NCBI GenBank assembly: GCA_016199325.1
Contig: JACQGW010000181.1
Location: 1-51,533 of the forward strand
Direction: 5' to 3'
DNA: 51,533 nucleotides
Source of the DNA: Chloroflexota bacterium
Lineage (GTDB): Bacteria > Chloroflexota > Dehalococcoidia > JACQGW01
Shown: positions 32,701-40,890 of the stretch, piece after piece
How positions within the stretch are numbered: the stretch's first letter is position 1
Layout: every line of letters begins with the position of its first letter
Notes under the pieces: generated by a model
Database searches by the model: none
What the model was told of the DNA's origin: nothing
Seen by the model: only the letters and a program-made list of their open reading frames with translations
Program-made: the position numbers and the translations under genes

Positions 32701-32856
32701 TTGATTCAGGAGAGCATGGGGTCGTACCAGTTGATGTTCCTGATCCTCGCCGCGCTGTACGTCCTGGCAGCGGTCCTCGGCGTCCTGGTTCGACCGCCGA
32801 AGAAACCGGCCGCGCCGGCGACGGCAGCAGTCGCGACGGATCCGCGGGCGCCATGA
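32701..32856 (+). pseudogene. 3' remnant of a duplicated MFS transporter gene
   Basis: Fifty-one codons plus stop read LIQESMGSYQLMFLILAALY followed by VLAAVLGVLVRPPKKP. This matches the last helix of the intact MFS protein at 30329 (IQEAMGSYRLAFLILAALYL...LVRPPQQP). There is no start site, and the preceding gene ends three bases earlier. Its TGA overlaps the ATG of the next MFS gene. It is best read as the end of a second MFS copy whose 5' part was lost. Confidence 0.8.
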
Positions 32857-34067
32857 TGACGACAACGGCCGCTTCCCCCACAACGCCCACCGCGGCGCCG
32901 GCTTCCCGACGGCTGGTCCTGGCGCTCCTTTGCCTGACCATGGCCACGGCCGTCTTCAACGACATGATCATCACCCCGGTGTTGCCGGACATCGCGGCGA
33001 GATTCCAGATCTCCGTCTCGACCGCCGGCTTGCTCGCCAGTGGCTACGCCCTCGCCGGGGGGATCCTGGCGCTCTTCTCGGGAGCACTGCTGGCGCGTTT
33101 CGGCCGCCGGAACGTGATCCTGCTGGGGATGGGGCTGCTGGCCGTTGCCACGCTGGGGTCCCTCCTGGCGCCGACCTTCGCCGTGCTTTTCTTCTTTCGG
33201 GTCCTCGCCGGGTTCGGGGTCGCCTGCCTGGTGCCGGTCGTCTTCAGCACCCTCGGGGAGGAGTTCGCCTACGCCGAGCGCGGCCAGGCGATGGGCTGGG
33301 TGACCGTGGCGAGCACGGCAGCCAGCGTCCTCTTCATGCCCATCGGCGCGCTGGTGACCGCCTTGTTCTCCTGGCGAGCGACCTTCGGCCTGCTGTGCGT
33401 CGTCGTCGGCGTCGCCACGGCGATCCTCGCCCTCCGTTTCCCGCGGCCTGGCGTGCCGGCGAATCGGACGTCCATCTTCGCCCGGGCGCTGGGGGACTAC
33501 CGGCGGATCGGCCGCGACCGCGGGCTCATCGCCGCGCTCGTGGCGCACTGGCTCCAGGTCAGCTTCTGGTTCATCTGGGCGACCTACATCGGCGCGTACT
33601 ACCAGGACGTGTACGGGCTGGAGACCGCCTGGCTGGCGCCGGTGCTGGCGACGCTGGGTATCGGCGGGGCCATCGGCGGATACCTCTGCGGGCGTCTGGC
33701 GGATCGCTACGGCAAGCGGTCCGTGGTCATGATCGCCGGCTATCTGGCGGCCCTGTCGGTCACGCTGGAGACGACGGCGGTGCCCTGGGTCTGGCTGGCG
33801 GTGCTGCTGAACGTGGCCGTCGCCGGTCTGGGCACGGGGCGCTACACCGCCAGCGCCACGGTCATCTCCGAGCTCGTGCCGGAGGCCCGCGCGACGTCCA
33901 TGGCGTTGAGCGTAACGATGCAGCAGTGCGGTATCATGACCGGCGCCCTGCTGGGCAGCGCCGTGGTCGCCCTGGTCGGCTACCACGGCCTGGGGCCTGC
34001 GGCCGCCGTGCTCATGCTGCTCGCCAATGCCGTCTTCGGTCGCTTCGTCCGCGAGCGAACGAGTTGA
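32853..34067 (+). CDS. MFS transporter (multidrug/DHA1-like)
   Basis: 404 aa with about 12 helices. DMIITPVLPDIAARFQISVSTAGLLASGYALAGG and the motif A-like ALLARFGRRNVILLGMGLLA are typical of DHA1 drug/metabolite exporters; GFGVACLVPVVFSTLGEEF and GWVTVASTAASVLFMPIGAL are motif-C-like regions. It is not closely related to the 30329 transporter. Its ATG overlaps the stop of the MFS remnant. The stop codon overlaps the -35 of the next promoter. Direction of transport and substrate are unknown. Confidence 0.88.
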   Translation: MMTTTAASPTTPTAAPASRRLVLALLCLTMATAVFNDMIITPVLPDIAARFQISVSTAGLLASGYALAGGILALFSGALLARFGRRNVILLGMGLLAVATLGSLLAPTFAVLFFFRVLAGFGVACLVPVVFSTLGEEFAYAERGQAMGWVTVASTAASVLFMPIGALVTALFSWRATFGLLCVVVGVATAILALRFPRPGVPANRTSIFARALGDYRRIGRDRGLIAALVAHWLQVSFWFIWATYIGAYYQDVYGLETAWLAPVLATLGIGGAIGGYLCGRLADRYGKRSVVMIAGYLAALSVTLETTAVPWVWLAVLLNVAVAGLGTGRYTASATVISELVPEARATSMALSVTMQQCGIMTGALLGSAVVALVGYHGLGPAAAVLMLLANAVFGRFVRERTS

Positions 34068-34093
34068 CATTTTCGATGCATGATATATAATGC
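34064..34093 (+). promoter_or_regulatory. Promoter with candidate operator before the FAS1-like dehydratase pair
   Basis: TTGACA (34064-34069), 16-base spacer, TATAAT (34086-34091). The 16-mer GCATGATATATAATGC (34078-34093) overlaps the -10 and differs by one base from the site at 17890-17905, so a repressor bound here would block polymerase. Confidence 0.6.
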
Positions 34094-34156
34094 GTCCTGC
34101 AAGCAACCCGGCAAGCTTCTCCAGACGTTCGCATACGACTGCGTAGGGAGGTAGGT

Positions 34157-35335
34157 ATGACGACAACCCAGGCGCCCCCGGGACAACACACGGAAGATCT
34201 CAGCATCGACCAGTTCATTCAGGAATCCCGACGGCTCATCGGGCAGCAGGTGGCCGACGTGCCGGCCGGGACGGCCATCTCCGACTGGGCATCCATTGAG
34301 CGAGTCGCCGACGCCACCGGCGACGACAACCCGCTCTTCTGCGACGTCCGCTACGGCGCAGCCTCGTACCACCGCACGATGCTGGCGCCGCCGGCCTTCG
34401 TCCTGGCCGTCCGCACGCCCAACTCCACCGGCGCCCTCTACCAGAAGCCCTACGGCTATCTGGACCTGCTCGGCCATGCCGACATCGAATGGAACGAGCA
34501 CATCATCCTGGGCGATCGACTGACCGGCGACATTCGCGTTGTTGGCGCGGGCGAAGGCCCGGCCTGGCGCGGCCGGCGCACGGCCAAGGTCGTCAGCGAG
34601 GTGACGTACAGCAAGGACGGCCGTCCATTTGCGCGGGCGCGCGGGGCAGTCAAGCTGTACCCGATCGCCCGCGGCAGCGAGAGCTTCGTCGATCGCGACA
34701 TCTACCGCTACTCCGATGAGGAGATCACACAGCTCGAGCGAGAGCTGGACGCGACGCCGCCCTGCCGGGGCCGTGTCCCTCGCTTCTGGGACGACGTCGC
34801 CGCCGGCGATGCGCTGCCGCGGCTGGTGAAGGGGCCATTGACGCTCTCCGACCTGATGGCCTGGCTGGTGGCCGAAGCCAAGCCGGTCAAGCTGGGCGGT
34901 CTGGTCCACAAGGACGTGCTGGCGATGCCGGGGCGTGCCCGTCCCAATCCGTCCACTGACTGGCCGCACTGGGACGTGGACCAGGAGCGCGAGGATCTCC
35001 AGTCGTGCAAGGATTCCGGCTTCCCAGGGCCCATCGGGCGGGAGTCCATGCGGCTCGCGCTGGCCAGCCAGTTGATCACCCACTGGATGGGCGACGATGC
35101 CTTCTTGCGCCGGCTTTCGGTCTCACTGCCGAACCCGTTCATCTACGGCGACACCATGCGTCTGACCGGTTCGGTGCGGGACAAGTTCACCCAGCAGCAC
35201 GGTGGGCGAACGTACTACGCGGTCGAAGTCGAGATCTCGGGCACCAACCAGCTCGGCGAAACGGTCCTGGCCGGGACGGCTCAGGTCTTCCTCCCGCGCT
35301 CTGGCGAGCAGGTCGTGCTCCCCATCGGCTCCTAG
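34157..35335 (+). CDS. FAS1-like / MaoC dehydratase, subunit 1
   Basis: 392 aa, double hot-dog. The N-terminal domain has the MaoC_dehydrat_N pattern GDDNPLFCDVRYG...TMLAPPAF (about residues 55-82). The C-terminal domain has DWPHWDVDQEREDLQSCKDSGFPGP (His271), which retains the His/Asp expected in a hydratase active site, then WMGDDAFLRRLSVSLPNPFIYGDTMRLTG. The likely activity is (de)hydration of a CoA ester. It is separated by 43 bp from a 451-aa relative that lacks that His, so a heteromer is likely. The start ATG follows GTAGGGAGGTAGGT. Confidence 0.82.
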   Translation: MTTTQAPPGQHTEDLSIDQFIQESRRLIGQQVADVPAGTAISDWASIERVADATGDDNPLFCDVRYGAASYHRTMLAPPAFVLAVRTPNSTGALYQKPYGYLDLLGHADIEWNEHIILGDRLTGDIRVVGAGEGPAWRGRRTAKVVSEVTYSKDGRPFARARGAVKLYPIARGSESFVDRDIYRYSDEEITQLERELDATPPCRGRVPRFWDDVAAGDALPRLVKGPLTLSDLMAWLVAEAKPVKLGGLVHKDVLAMPGRARPNPSTDWPHWDVDQEREDLQSCKDSGFPGPIGRESMRLALASQLITHWMGDDAFLRRLSVSLPNPFIYGDTMRLTGSVRDKFTQQHGGRTYYAVEVEISGTNQLGETVLAGTAQVFLPRSGEQVVLPIGS

Positions 35336-35378
35336 CCGGACCAGCCGCTGACCACAGTGAGAAAGGGAAGGATCTGAA

Positions 35379-36734
35379 ATGGTACAACAGGTTGAACAGA
35401 CCTTCGAAGAGGCCGTCAAGGAGTTCTACGATCGCTCGGCGGCGTTGATCGGGCTGGAGGTGCAGGAGAACCTCCCGCCGCCACCGCCGGCTCCGTTTCC
35501 GCAGGGCGGCCCGCCCGTTCATAGCCCGCTCATCTTCGACGAGGAGACGATCCGCAACTACGCCTACTCGATCGGCGACGACAATCCGATCTTCACGGAT
35601 CCCGGGTACGGCAAGCGGTCGATCTACGGGACGCAGCTCGCCCCCGGCCCGATGCTCGCCATCGTTCGCTATCCCTCCGCCCACGGCGCCGACCGGCCAC
35701 AGGGCTATCCGGTGGCCAATTTCATCTCGGGCACGGCCTGGGAGTTCTACGACGTCCTTCGGCCCGGCTCTCGCTTCACGTCGTCGAAGATCACGCGGGA
35801 GCAGTTCGAGAAGCCCGGCGCTCAGGGCAACCTGATCTTCTTCATCTCCGAGGTCTTCTACTGGGACCAGACGGAGGAGCTGAAGGCGAAGTGCTACGGG
35901 ACGCAGATCTACGTGCCAATCCCGACGATGGGCACGAGTCGGGCGATGAAGCTCGAGCGGGCCGGCGAGCACATGATGTACACCCGGAAGTGCGCGCAGT
36001 ACTCGAAGAGCGACGCCGAGGATATCGCCAACCTGATCGTGAACGAGCAGCGGCGTGGCGCTGAGCCCCGGTACTGGGAGGACGTCGAGGTTGGCGAGGA
36101 GCTGCCGACGATCGTCATCCCGCCCTTCACGATCCAGGACATGATCGCCTACCATCGCATCGGCTACGCGCTGCAGGCGACAATGTACGGCGCCAAGCAG
36201 GTCCATTCCTTCGAGGCGGCCTACCGCCGCGGCAAGGAGAAACCGGACTCCGTCCGGCAGCACCCGATCACGCGCTGGCCGTATACGCCGGGCGCCGAGC
36301 ATGAGGACGTGCTCATCGCGATCTTCCGGGGCCAGGCGGGCGCCTTCGACTTCGGCGTTCAGCGGGCGCAGATCCCCGAGCGGCTGCTGACGAACTGGAT
36401 GGGCGACCACGGCCACATCCGCAAGATGTACACCGCCTTCCGCCGCCCCGTGTACTACGGCGATACCACCTGGTATAAGGGCAAGGTGGAGAAGAAGTAC
36501 GTCGTCACCGAGGAAGGCGCGGCCGCCGAAGGCGGCGTGGCCGGCAAGGGCGAATACCACGCGGTCGCCGTCAGCATTGAGGGGACCAATCAGGAAGGCG
36601 AAGTGCAGTGCCCCGGCCTTGCCACCGTCTACCTGCCGTCCCGTGAGGCCGGCCCGGTCAAGCTGCCGATCCCGCACGTCGGCAGGCCACCCTATACGCC
36701 GTACGACACCTATCGCCGGCTCGCCTGGTACTAG
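35379..36734 (+). CDS. FAS1-like / MaoC dehydratase, subunit 2 (degenerate active site)
   Basis: 451 aa. The N-terminus has a Pro-rich loop (PPPPPAPFPQGGPP) and a hot-dog with GDDNPIFTDPGYGKRS...TQLAPGPM. The second hot-dog carries RWPYTPGAEHEDVLIAIFRGQ, where Tyr302 replaces the His kept in subunit 1 and the following Asp is absent; RLLTNWMGDHGHIRKMYTAFRRPVYYGDTTWYKG then matches subunit 1. It is probably a non-catalytic or structural partner. AGAAAGGGAAGG precedes the ATG. It ends before a large hairpin and a convergent gene. Confidence 0.82.
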   Translation: MVQQVEQTFEEAVKEFYDRSAALIGLEVQENLPPPPPAPFPQGGPPVHSPLIFDEETIRNYAYSIGDDNPIFTDPGYGKRSIYGTQLAPGPMLAIVRYPSAHGADRPQGYPVANFISGTAWEFYDVLRPGSRFTSSKITREQFEKPGAQGNLIFFISEVFYWDQTEELKAKCYGTQIYVPIPTMGTSRAMKLERAGEHMMYTRKCAQYSKSDAEDIANLIVNEQRRGAEPRYWEDVEVGEELPTIVIPPFTIQDMIAYHRIGYALQATMYGAKQVHSFEAAYRRGKEKPDSVRQHPITRWPYTPGAEHEDVLIAIFRGQAGAFDFGVQRAQIPERLLTNWMGDHGHIRKMYTAFRRPVYYGDTTWYKGKVEKKYVVTEEGAAAEGGVAGKGEYHAVAVSIEGTNQEGEVQCPGLATVYLPSREAGPVKLPIPHVGRPPYTPYDTYRRLAWY

Positions 36735-36741
36735 ACGGGCG

Positions 36742-36840
36742 GGGTTGCTGGTTTCAGGTTTCTCGTTTCTGGTTCGGGGTTGGGAGGTGTACTTGTACTC
36801 CGAACCCCAAACCGGACGCCTCCCAGAAACCAGAAACCCC
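36742..36840. terminator. Hairpin between convergent genes, with heptamer-like GGTTTCT units
   Basis: The left side contains GGTTGCTGGTTTCAGGTTTC and TTTCTGGTTCGGGG; the right side contains CCCAGAAACCAGAAACCCC. The arms pair imperfectly around GGTGTACTTGTACTCC. It probably serves as a bidirectional terminator between the dehydratase operon and the minus-strand MFS gene. Confidence 0.6.
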
Positions 36841-36843
36841 CGT

Positions 36844-38091
36844 TCACTGCCTTCCCCAGCCGTAGCGGCGCAGGTCGGGGAGCGCGGCGGTTGCCAGGGC
36901 GACAACCACCAGCGCCACCGTTGAGGTGACGGCGATGGCCGGGGGGACACCCAGCATGGTTGCCAGCGCCCCCATGCCGAGCATGCCCAGGGGACCGGCG
37001 CCGATCGCCACGGCGGTCCAGCCCAGCGCCCTCCCCCGGAGGTGGACGGGGGTCGCGTGGAGGACGATCGCGCTCTGCATCGTGCCAAAGCCTGCCTGGC
37101 CGACGCCGGCGGCGATGAGCAGCCAGAGCGCGAGCCAGAACTCCCGGCTGGCCGCGAAGATGATCACCAGCACCACCATGGCGAGCGATCCGAACAGGAA
37201 CACCTTCCCCTGAGCCGCCTGCGGCAGGCGGCTCAGGATGAAGACCCCGACCACCGTGCCGAAGCCGATGGCGGCGGCCAGCATGCCCAGACCGAGGGCG
37301 TTGACGTGCAGCGTGTCACGGGCAAAGACCGGGAGCAGTTGCTGGATGGGGAAGACCAGCAGATTCATCGTGAAGGTGATGACGACGACGCCGAGCACCG
37401 GCCGGTTGGACCGGAGCGTCTGCAAGCCCTCACGGAAGCCCAGTCCCTGGGATACCCCGCGACCGGTGGCACGTTTGAGATGAACCCGGCTCAGGAGAAC
37501 GAACGCCAGCGCATAGGCGGCGCCGTCGACCACGTACCCGGTGCCGGGATCGATGCCGGCCAGCACGATGCCGGCCGCCAGCGGGCCAAGCATCCGCATC
37601 GCGTTCTGCGTGAGGATCTCGAGATAGACGGCGTCGAGAAGGGCGGACGGCTCGACCAGGTCGCCTATCAACGCCCGGCGGGTCGGGAAGTCGAGCGCCG
37701 ATGCCAGCCCGAGTCCGAGCGCGCCGATGGAGAGATAGGTGAAGGTGAGGCGTTCGGTGAGCAGCAGCAGGCCGAGTCCCGCACAGGTCGCGGCCGCCAC
37801 CACCTGGGCGACGAGGGAGACCCGCCGCCGGCCGAAGCGGTCGCCAGCGACGCCGGCGACCGCGCTCGCCAGCAGCATCGGCACATTCCGGTAGAAGGCT
37901 GTCAGGGCGACCAGCCAGGCCGAGTCGGTCAGCACCAGGGTGATCCAGCCGAGCAGCACCTGGTCCATCCAGCGGCCGAAGCTGTTGAGCCCACCGGCCA
38001 GCCAGAACGAGCGGAAGTCGGGGATGCCCAGGACGGCCAGGAGCCCGACTGCGGTGTTCCCCTGGCGCTCCCGAGCGACTTCAATCGTCAC
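36844..38091 (-). CDS. MFS transporter (MFS_3 / enterobactin-exporter-like)
   Basis: 415 aa from a GTG. About 12 helices: FRSFWLAGGLNSFGRWMDQVLLGWITLVLTDSAWLVAL opens like MFS_3 proteins, with AVAGVAGDRFGRRRVSL as motif A and FPTRRALIGDLVEPSALLDAV in the middle. Members export siderophores, drugs or unknown solutes. It runs opposite to the surrounding catabolic genes and is divergent from the CoA-transferase pair; the two starts are 137 bp apart. No link to the cluster's chemistry is visible. Confidence 0.87.
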   Translation of the reverse strand: MTIEVARERQGNTAVGLLAVLGIPDFRSFWLAGGLNSFGRWMDQVLLGWITLVLTDSAWLVALTAFYRNVPMLLASAVAGVAGDRFGRRRVSLVAQVVAAATCAGLGLLLLTERLTFTYLSIGALGLGLASALDFPTRRALIGDLVEPSALLDAVYLEILTQNAMRMLGPLAAGIVLAGIDPGTGYVVDGAAYALAFVLLSRVHLKRATGRGVSQGLGFREGLQTLRSNRPVLGVVVITFTMNLLVFPIQQLLPVFARDTLHVNALGLGMLAAAIGFGTVVGVFILSRLPQAAQGKVFLFGSLAMVVLVIIFAASREFWLALWLLIAAGVGQAGFGTMQSAIVLHATPVHLRGRALGWTAVAIGAGPLGMLGMGALATMLGVPPAIAVTSTVALVVVALATAALPDLRRYGWGRQ

Positions 38092-38163
38092 GCCGCCGAC
38101 CTCCGACCAACTCGCCCGGCTGGCCTGCCGGGTCGTCTGATTGCGCAGCGTCCAGTCTGGCCG

Positions 38164-38196
38164 TTGACACCTTGCTGGATCGCGTCTATATTATGC
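38164..38196 (+). promoter_or_regulatory. Promoter before the second CoA-transferase pair
   Basis: TTGACA (38164-38169), 17-base spacer, TATATT (38187-38192), followed by ATGC. GCGT-N7-ATGC (38182-38196) is a shortened version of the shared partial palindrome. Confidence 0.55.
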
Positions 38197-38228
38197 ACAA
38201 ATTTCGCCAGCACGCTAGGGAGACGATC

Positions 38229-39464
38229 GTGACGCAACACCAACCGACGGGACCGCTTGTCGGCGTCCGCGTTCTCGAGATCGGCGGCAACATCGCGGGG
38301 CCGTTCGCGACTCGCTTGATGGCCCAGTACGGCGCTGAGGTCATCAAGGTCGAGCGTCCCGGCACAGGCGATCCCCTTCGCCACACGGGGCCCTTTGTCG
38401 GGAATGCTCCGCACCCGGAGACGAGCATTCCGTTCCTCTACCTGAACACGAACAAGCAGAGCATCACCCTCAATCTGGCGAGCGCGCGAGGCCGGCGAAT
38501 CCTGCTCGACCTGGCTGTTCAGGCGGACGTCGTCGTCGAGAACCTGCGGCCGGGCACCCTGGCGGCGTGGAACCTTGACTGGGAGGCGCTCCACGCAGCC
38601 AACCCCAGGCTGATCCTCACGTCCATCAGCAGCTTCGGGCAAGATGGCCCCTACCGGGACTATGAGGCGACGGAAGTCGTCCTCGCCGCGCTGGGCGGCA
38701 TCATGTACATGAGCGGGCTCTACGACCGCCAGCCGCTCAAGCACGGCCATCCCCAGAGCCAGTTCATCGGCGGGCTGCACGCGGCCGGTGCGTCGCTCGT
38801 CGGCTACTTCCAGGTCTTGCGAGGCGGCGAGGGGCAGCGCATCGACCTCTCGCTCCAGGCCGGCGTGACCAGCGAGCTGGTCCACGACGTCGTGCTCTAC
38901 ACCTACATGGGAGCCGTCCACGGTCGGGCGCCGCGCGAAGGCGGCGCCGGCCTGAACGGCGCCGGCAACTGGTTCGGTGGGCTGGTCCAGACGGCCGACG
39001 GTTTCGTCGCAGCCGATGCGCCGCCGCCCGGCCGCTGGGACGAGCTGGCCGACTTCCTCGGCATCCCCGAGCTGAAGGACGAGCGTTTCCGCTCGCGCAC
39101 CGGGCGGATCACCCACGCCAGGGAGATCGACGCGCTGGTCCTGCCGAAGCTGGCCTCTCTGGGGCGGTACGAGTTCTTCAACCACGCGCAACAGAGCGGC
39201 TGGTCGGCCGGCGTCATCCAGACGATGGCCGACGTCGCAAGCTGCCCGCAGTTGGCGGCCCGCGGCTTCTGGACCGAGATCGACCACCCCGTCGCCGGGC
39301 GCCTGCGCTACCCGGCCGACTTCTGCCGGATGAGCGACTCCCCGGGGGCGCTCATTACGGCCGCGCCGCTGCTCGGGCAGGACAACGAGCGGATTCTCGG
39401 CAAACAACTGGGCTACAGCTCCGGCCAGCTCGAAGCGCTGGCCAGCCAGGGGGTGATCTCGTGA
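38229..39464 (+). CDS. Class III (CaiB/BaiF) CoA-transferase, about 400-aa type, second pair
   Basis: 411 aa. The GTG at 38229 is chosen (AGGGAGACGATC before it) because the longer frame starts inside the promoter. Signals are VRVLEIGGNIAGPFATRLMAQYGAEVIKVE, NTNKQSITLNLASARGRRILLDL, NLRPGTLAAWNLDW, TSISSFGQDGPYRDYEATEVVLAALGG and GEGQRIDLS (Asp206). The closest match in the window by eye is the 26871 protein (shared DYEATx-VL-ALGGxMYxSGxYDR). Its stop overlaps the next start by 4 bp, so translation is coupled. It probably forms a heteromer with the 39461 product. Confidence 0.92.
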   Translation: MTQHQPTGPLVGVRVLEIGGNIAGPFATRLMAQYGAEVIKVERPGTGDPLRHTGPFVGNAPHPETSIPFLYLNTNKQSITLNLASARGRRILLDLAVQADVVVENLRPGTLAAWNLDWEALHAANPRLILTSISSFGQDGPYRDYEATEVVLAALGGIMYMSGLYDRQPLKHGHPQSQFIGGLHAAGASLVGYFQVLRGGEGQRIDLSLQAGVTSELVHDVVLYTYMGAVHGRAPREGGAGLNGAGNWFGGLVQTADGFVAADAPPPGRWDELADFLGIPELKDERFRSRTGRITHAREIDALVLPKLASLGRYEFFNHAQQSGWSAGVIQTMADVASCPQLAARGFWTEIDHPVAGRLRYPADFCRMSDSPGALITAAPLLGQDNERILGKQLGYSSGQLEALASQGVIS

Positions 39465-40855
39465 ACCGACCGCCACTTGCAGGGGTGCGGATCATCGACA
39501 GCACGACGGTGCTCGCCGCGCCATACAGCATGGCCCTCCTCGGCGATATGGGCGCCGACGTCATCAAGGTGGAAGCGCACACCCGCGCCGTCCGGAGCGA
39601 GGGGATGCTCTACCGCAATGAGGTCAGCGACCAATCGTGGAACGATGGCGGGTTCTTCAATGTTCCCAATCGCAGCAAGCGCGGGATCACCCTCGACCTC
39701 AAGCAGCCCGAGGGCATGGAGGTGCTGCGCAAGCTGATCGCCACGGCCGACATCTTCGTCGAGAACAATCGCCCCGGGGCCAATGCCCGGCTCGGCATCG
39801 ACTACGATTCGCTGCGGCAGATCAAGCCCGACCTGATCGTGCTCTCCAACTCCGGCTTCGGTCAGGATGGACCCTGGAAGTTCTACGGCGGCATCGGCCG
39901 GATGCTGGAGCCGACGACGGGGCTCGCCTCGCTCACCGGCTACTCCGGCGGCGCCCCCCAGCGGGTCGGTTCCGCCTACGTGGACCTCCAGGTGACCTAC
40001 GCGATGGTCTTCCTCCTGATGAGCGCGCTGATCCATCGTGAGCGCACGGGCCGCGGTCAGTACCTGGACCTCTCGATGTACCAGGTCGGCGTCTCGATGG
40101 TCGGCGACGCCGTCCTGGAGTACATCGCCAACGGCGATCAGGGCGAGCGGCGCGGAGATCGCGACCGCTACCTGGCTCCGCAGAATGCGTATCCCTGTCG
40201 GGGCGAGGATCGCTGGGTGGTCCTGACGGTCCGCGACGACGCCGAGTGGCAGACGCTCTGCCGGCTTATGGAGATGCCCGACATCGCCGGCGATCCCCGG
40301 TTCGCCGACGGCCTCGGCCGCCTGGAGCACCAGGACGAGATCGACCCCCTGATCGCCGATTGGACCCGCCGGCACTCCGCCGACGAGGTGATGCAGCTCT
40401 TGCAGGCTCATGGCATCCCGGCCGGGCGGGCGAACGACGGCCGGGACCTCCTGCTCGACCCGCAGCTCCGGGCGCGCGGCTTCTTCGAGCCGGTCACCCA
40501 TCCGCCGGCCGTCCGGCTCGGCACGCGCGTCTACCAGGGGCAGCCCTACCGCTTCTCGGCCGGCGGCGTCGGGATCCGGCGCCCTGCGCCGATGCTCGGC
40601 GAGCACAACTGGGAGGTGCTCCGCGAGCTGGGCTATGACGACGAGCAGATCGCCGAGCTGGAGCGGAAGCAGGTGATCGGTCGCGCTCCTATCGGCGAAG
40701 GCGCCCGCAGGGAGGGACGGCAGGTTCCGCTCGACGTGCAGCTCGAGCGCGGCCTCATCCGGGCCATCGACCCCAACTTCGAGGAAGTGCTTGCCGAGGC
40801 GTACTTTCCGGCCGGGGCTGGACCGGGCGGCAAGTCCGATCCGAAACCCGACTGA
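39461..40855 (+). CDS. Class III (CaiB/BaiF) CoA-transferase, about 465-aa type, second pair
   Basis: 464 aa from a GTG overlapping the previous TGA. Signals are VRIIDSTTVLAAPYSMALLGDMGADVIKVE, RSKRGITLDLKQPEGMEVLRKLI, NNRPGANARLGIDY, SNSGFGQDGPWKFYGG and GRGQYLDLS (Asp203). It has the same extra C-terminal segment as the 28112 protein (QLERGLIRAIDPNFEEVLAEA), so it is that protein's paralogue. An MBL-fold gene follows, as after the first pair (29656). Confidence 0.92.
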   Translation: MNRPPLAGVRIIDSTTVLAAPYSMALLGDMGADVIKVEAHTRAVRSEGMLYRNEVSDQSWNDGGFFNVPNRSKRGITLDLKQPEGMEVLRKLIATADIFVENNRPGANARLGIDYDSLRQIKPDLIVLSNSGFGQDGPWKFYGGIGRMLEPTTGLASLTGYSGGAPQRVGSAYVDLQVTYAMVFLLMSALIHRERTGRGQYLDLSMYQVGVSMVGDAVLEYIANGDQGERRGDRDRYLAPQNAYPCRGEDRWVVLTVRDDAEWQTLCRLMEMPDIAGDPRFADGLGRLEHQDEIDPLIADWTRRHSADEVMQLLQAHGIPAGRANDGRDLLLDPQLRARGFFEPVTHPPAVRLGTRVYQGQPYRFSAGGVGIRRPAPMLGEHNWEVLRELGYDDEQIAELERKQVIGRAPIGEGARREGRQVPLDVQLERGLIRAIDPNFEEVLAEAYFPAGAGPGGKSDPKPD

Positions 40856-40890
40856 CCGGCGCCCGCAGAATGTACCATAGGGGGTTTGGA

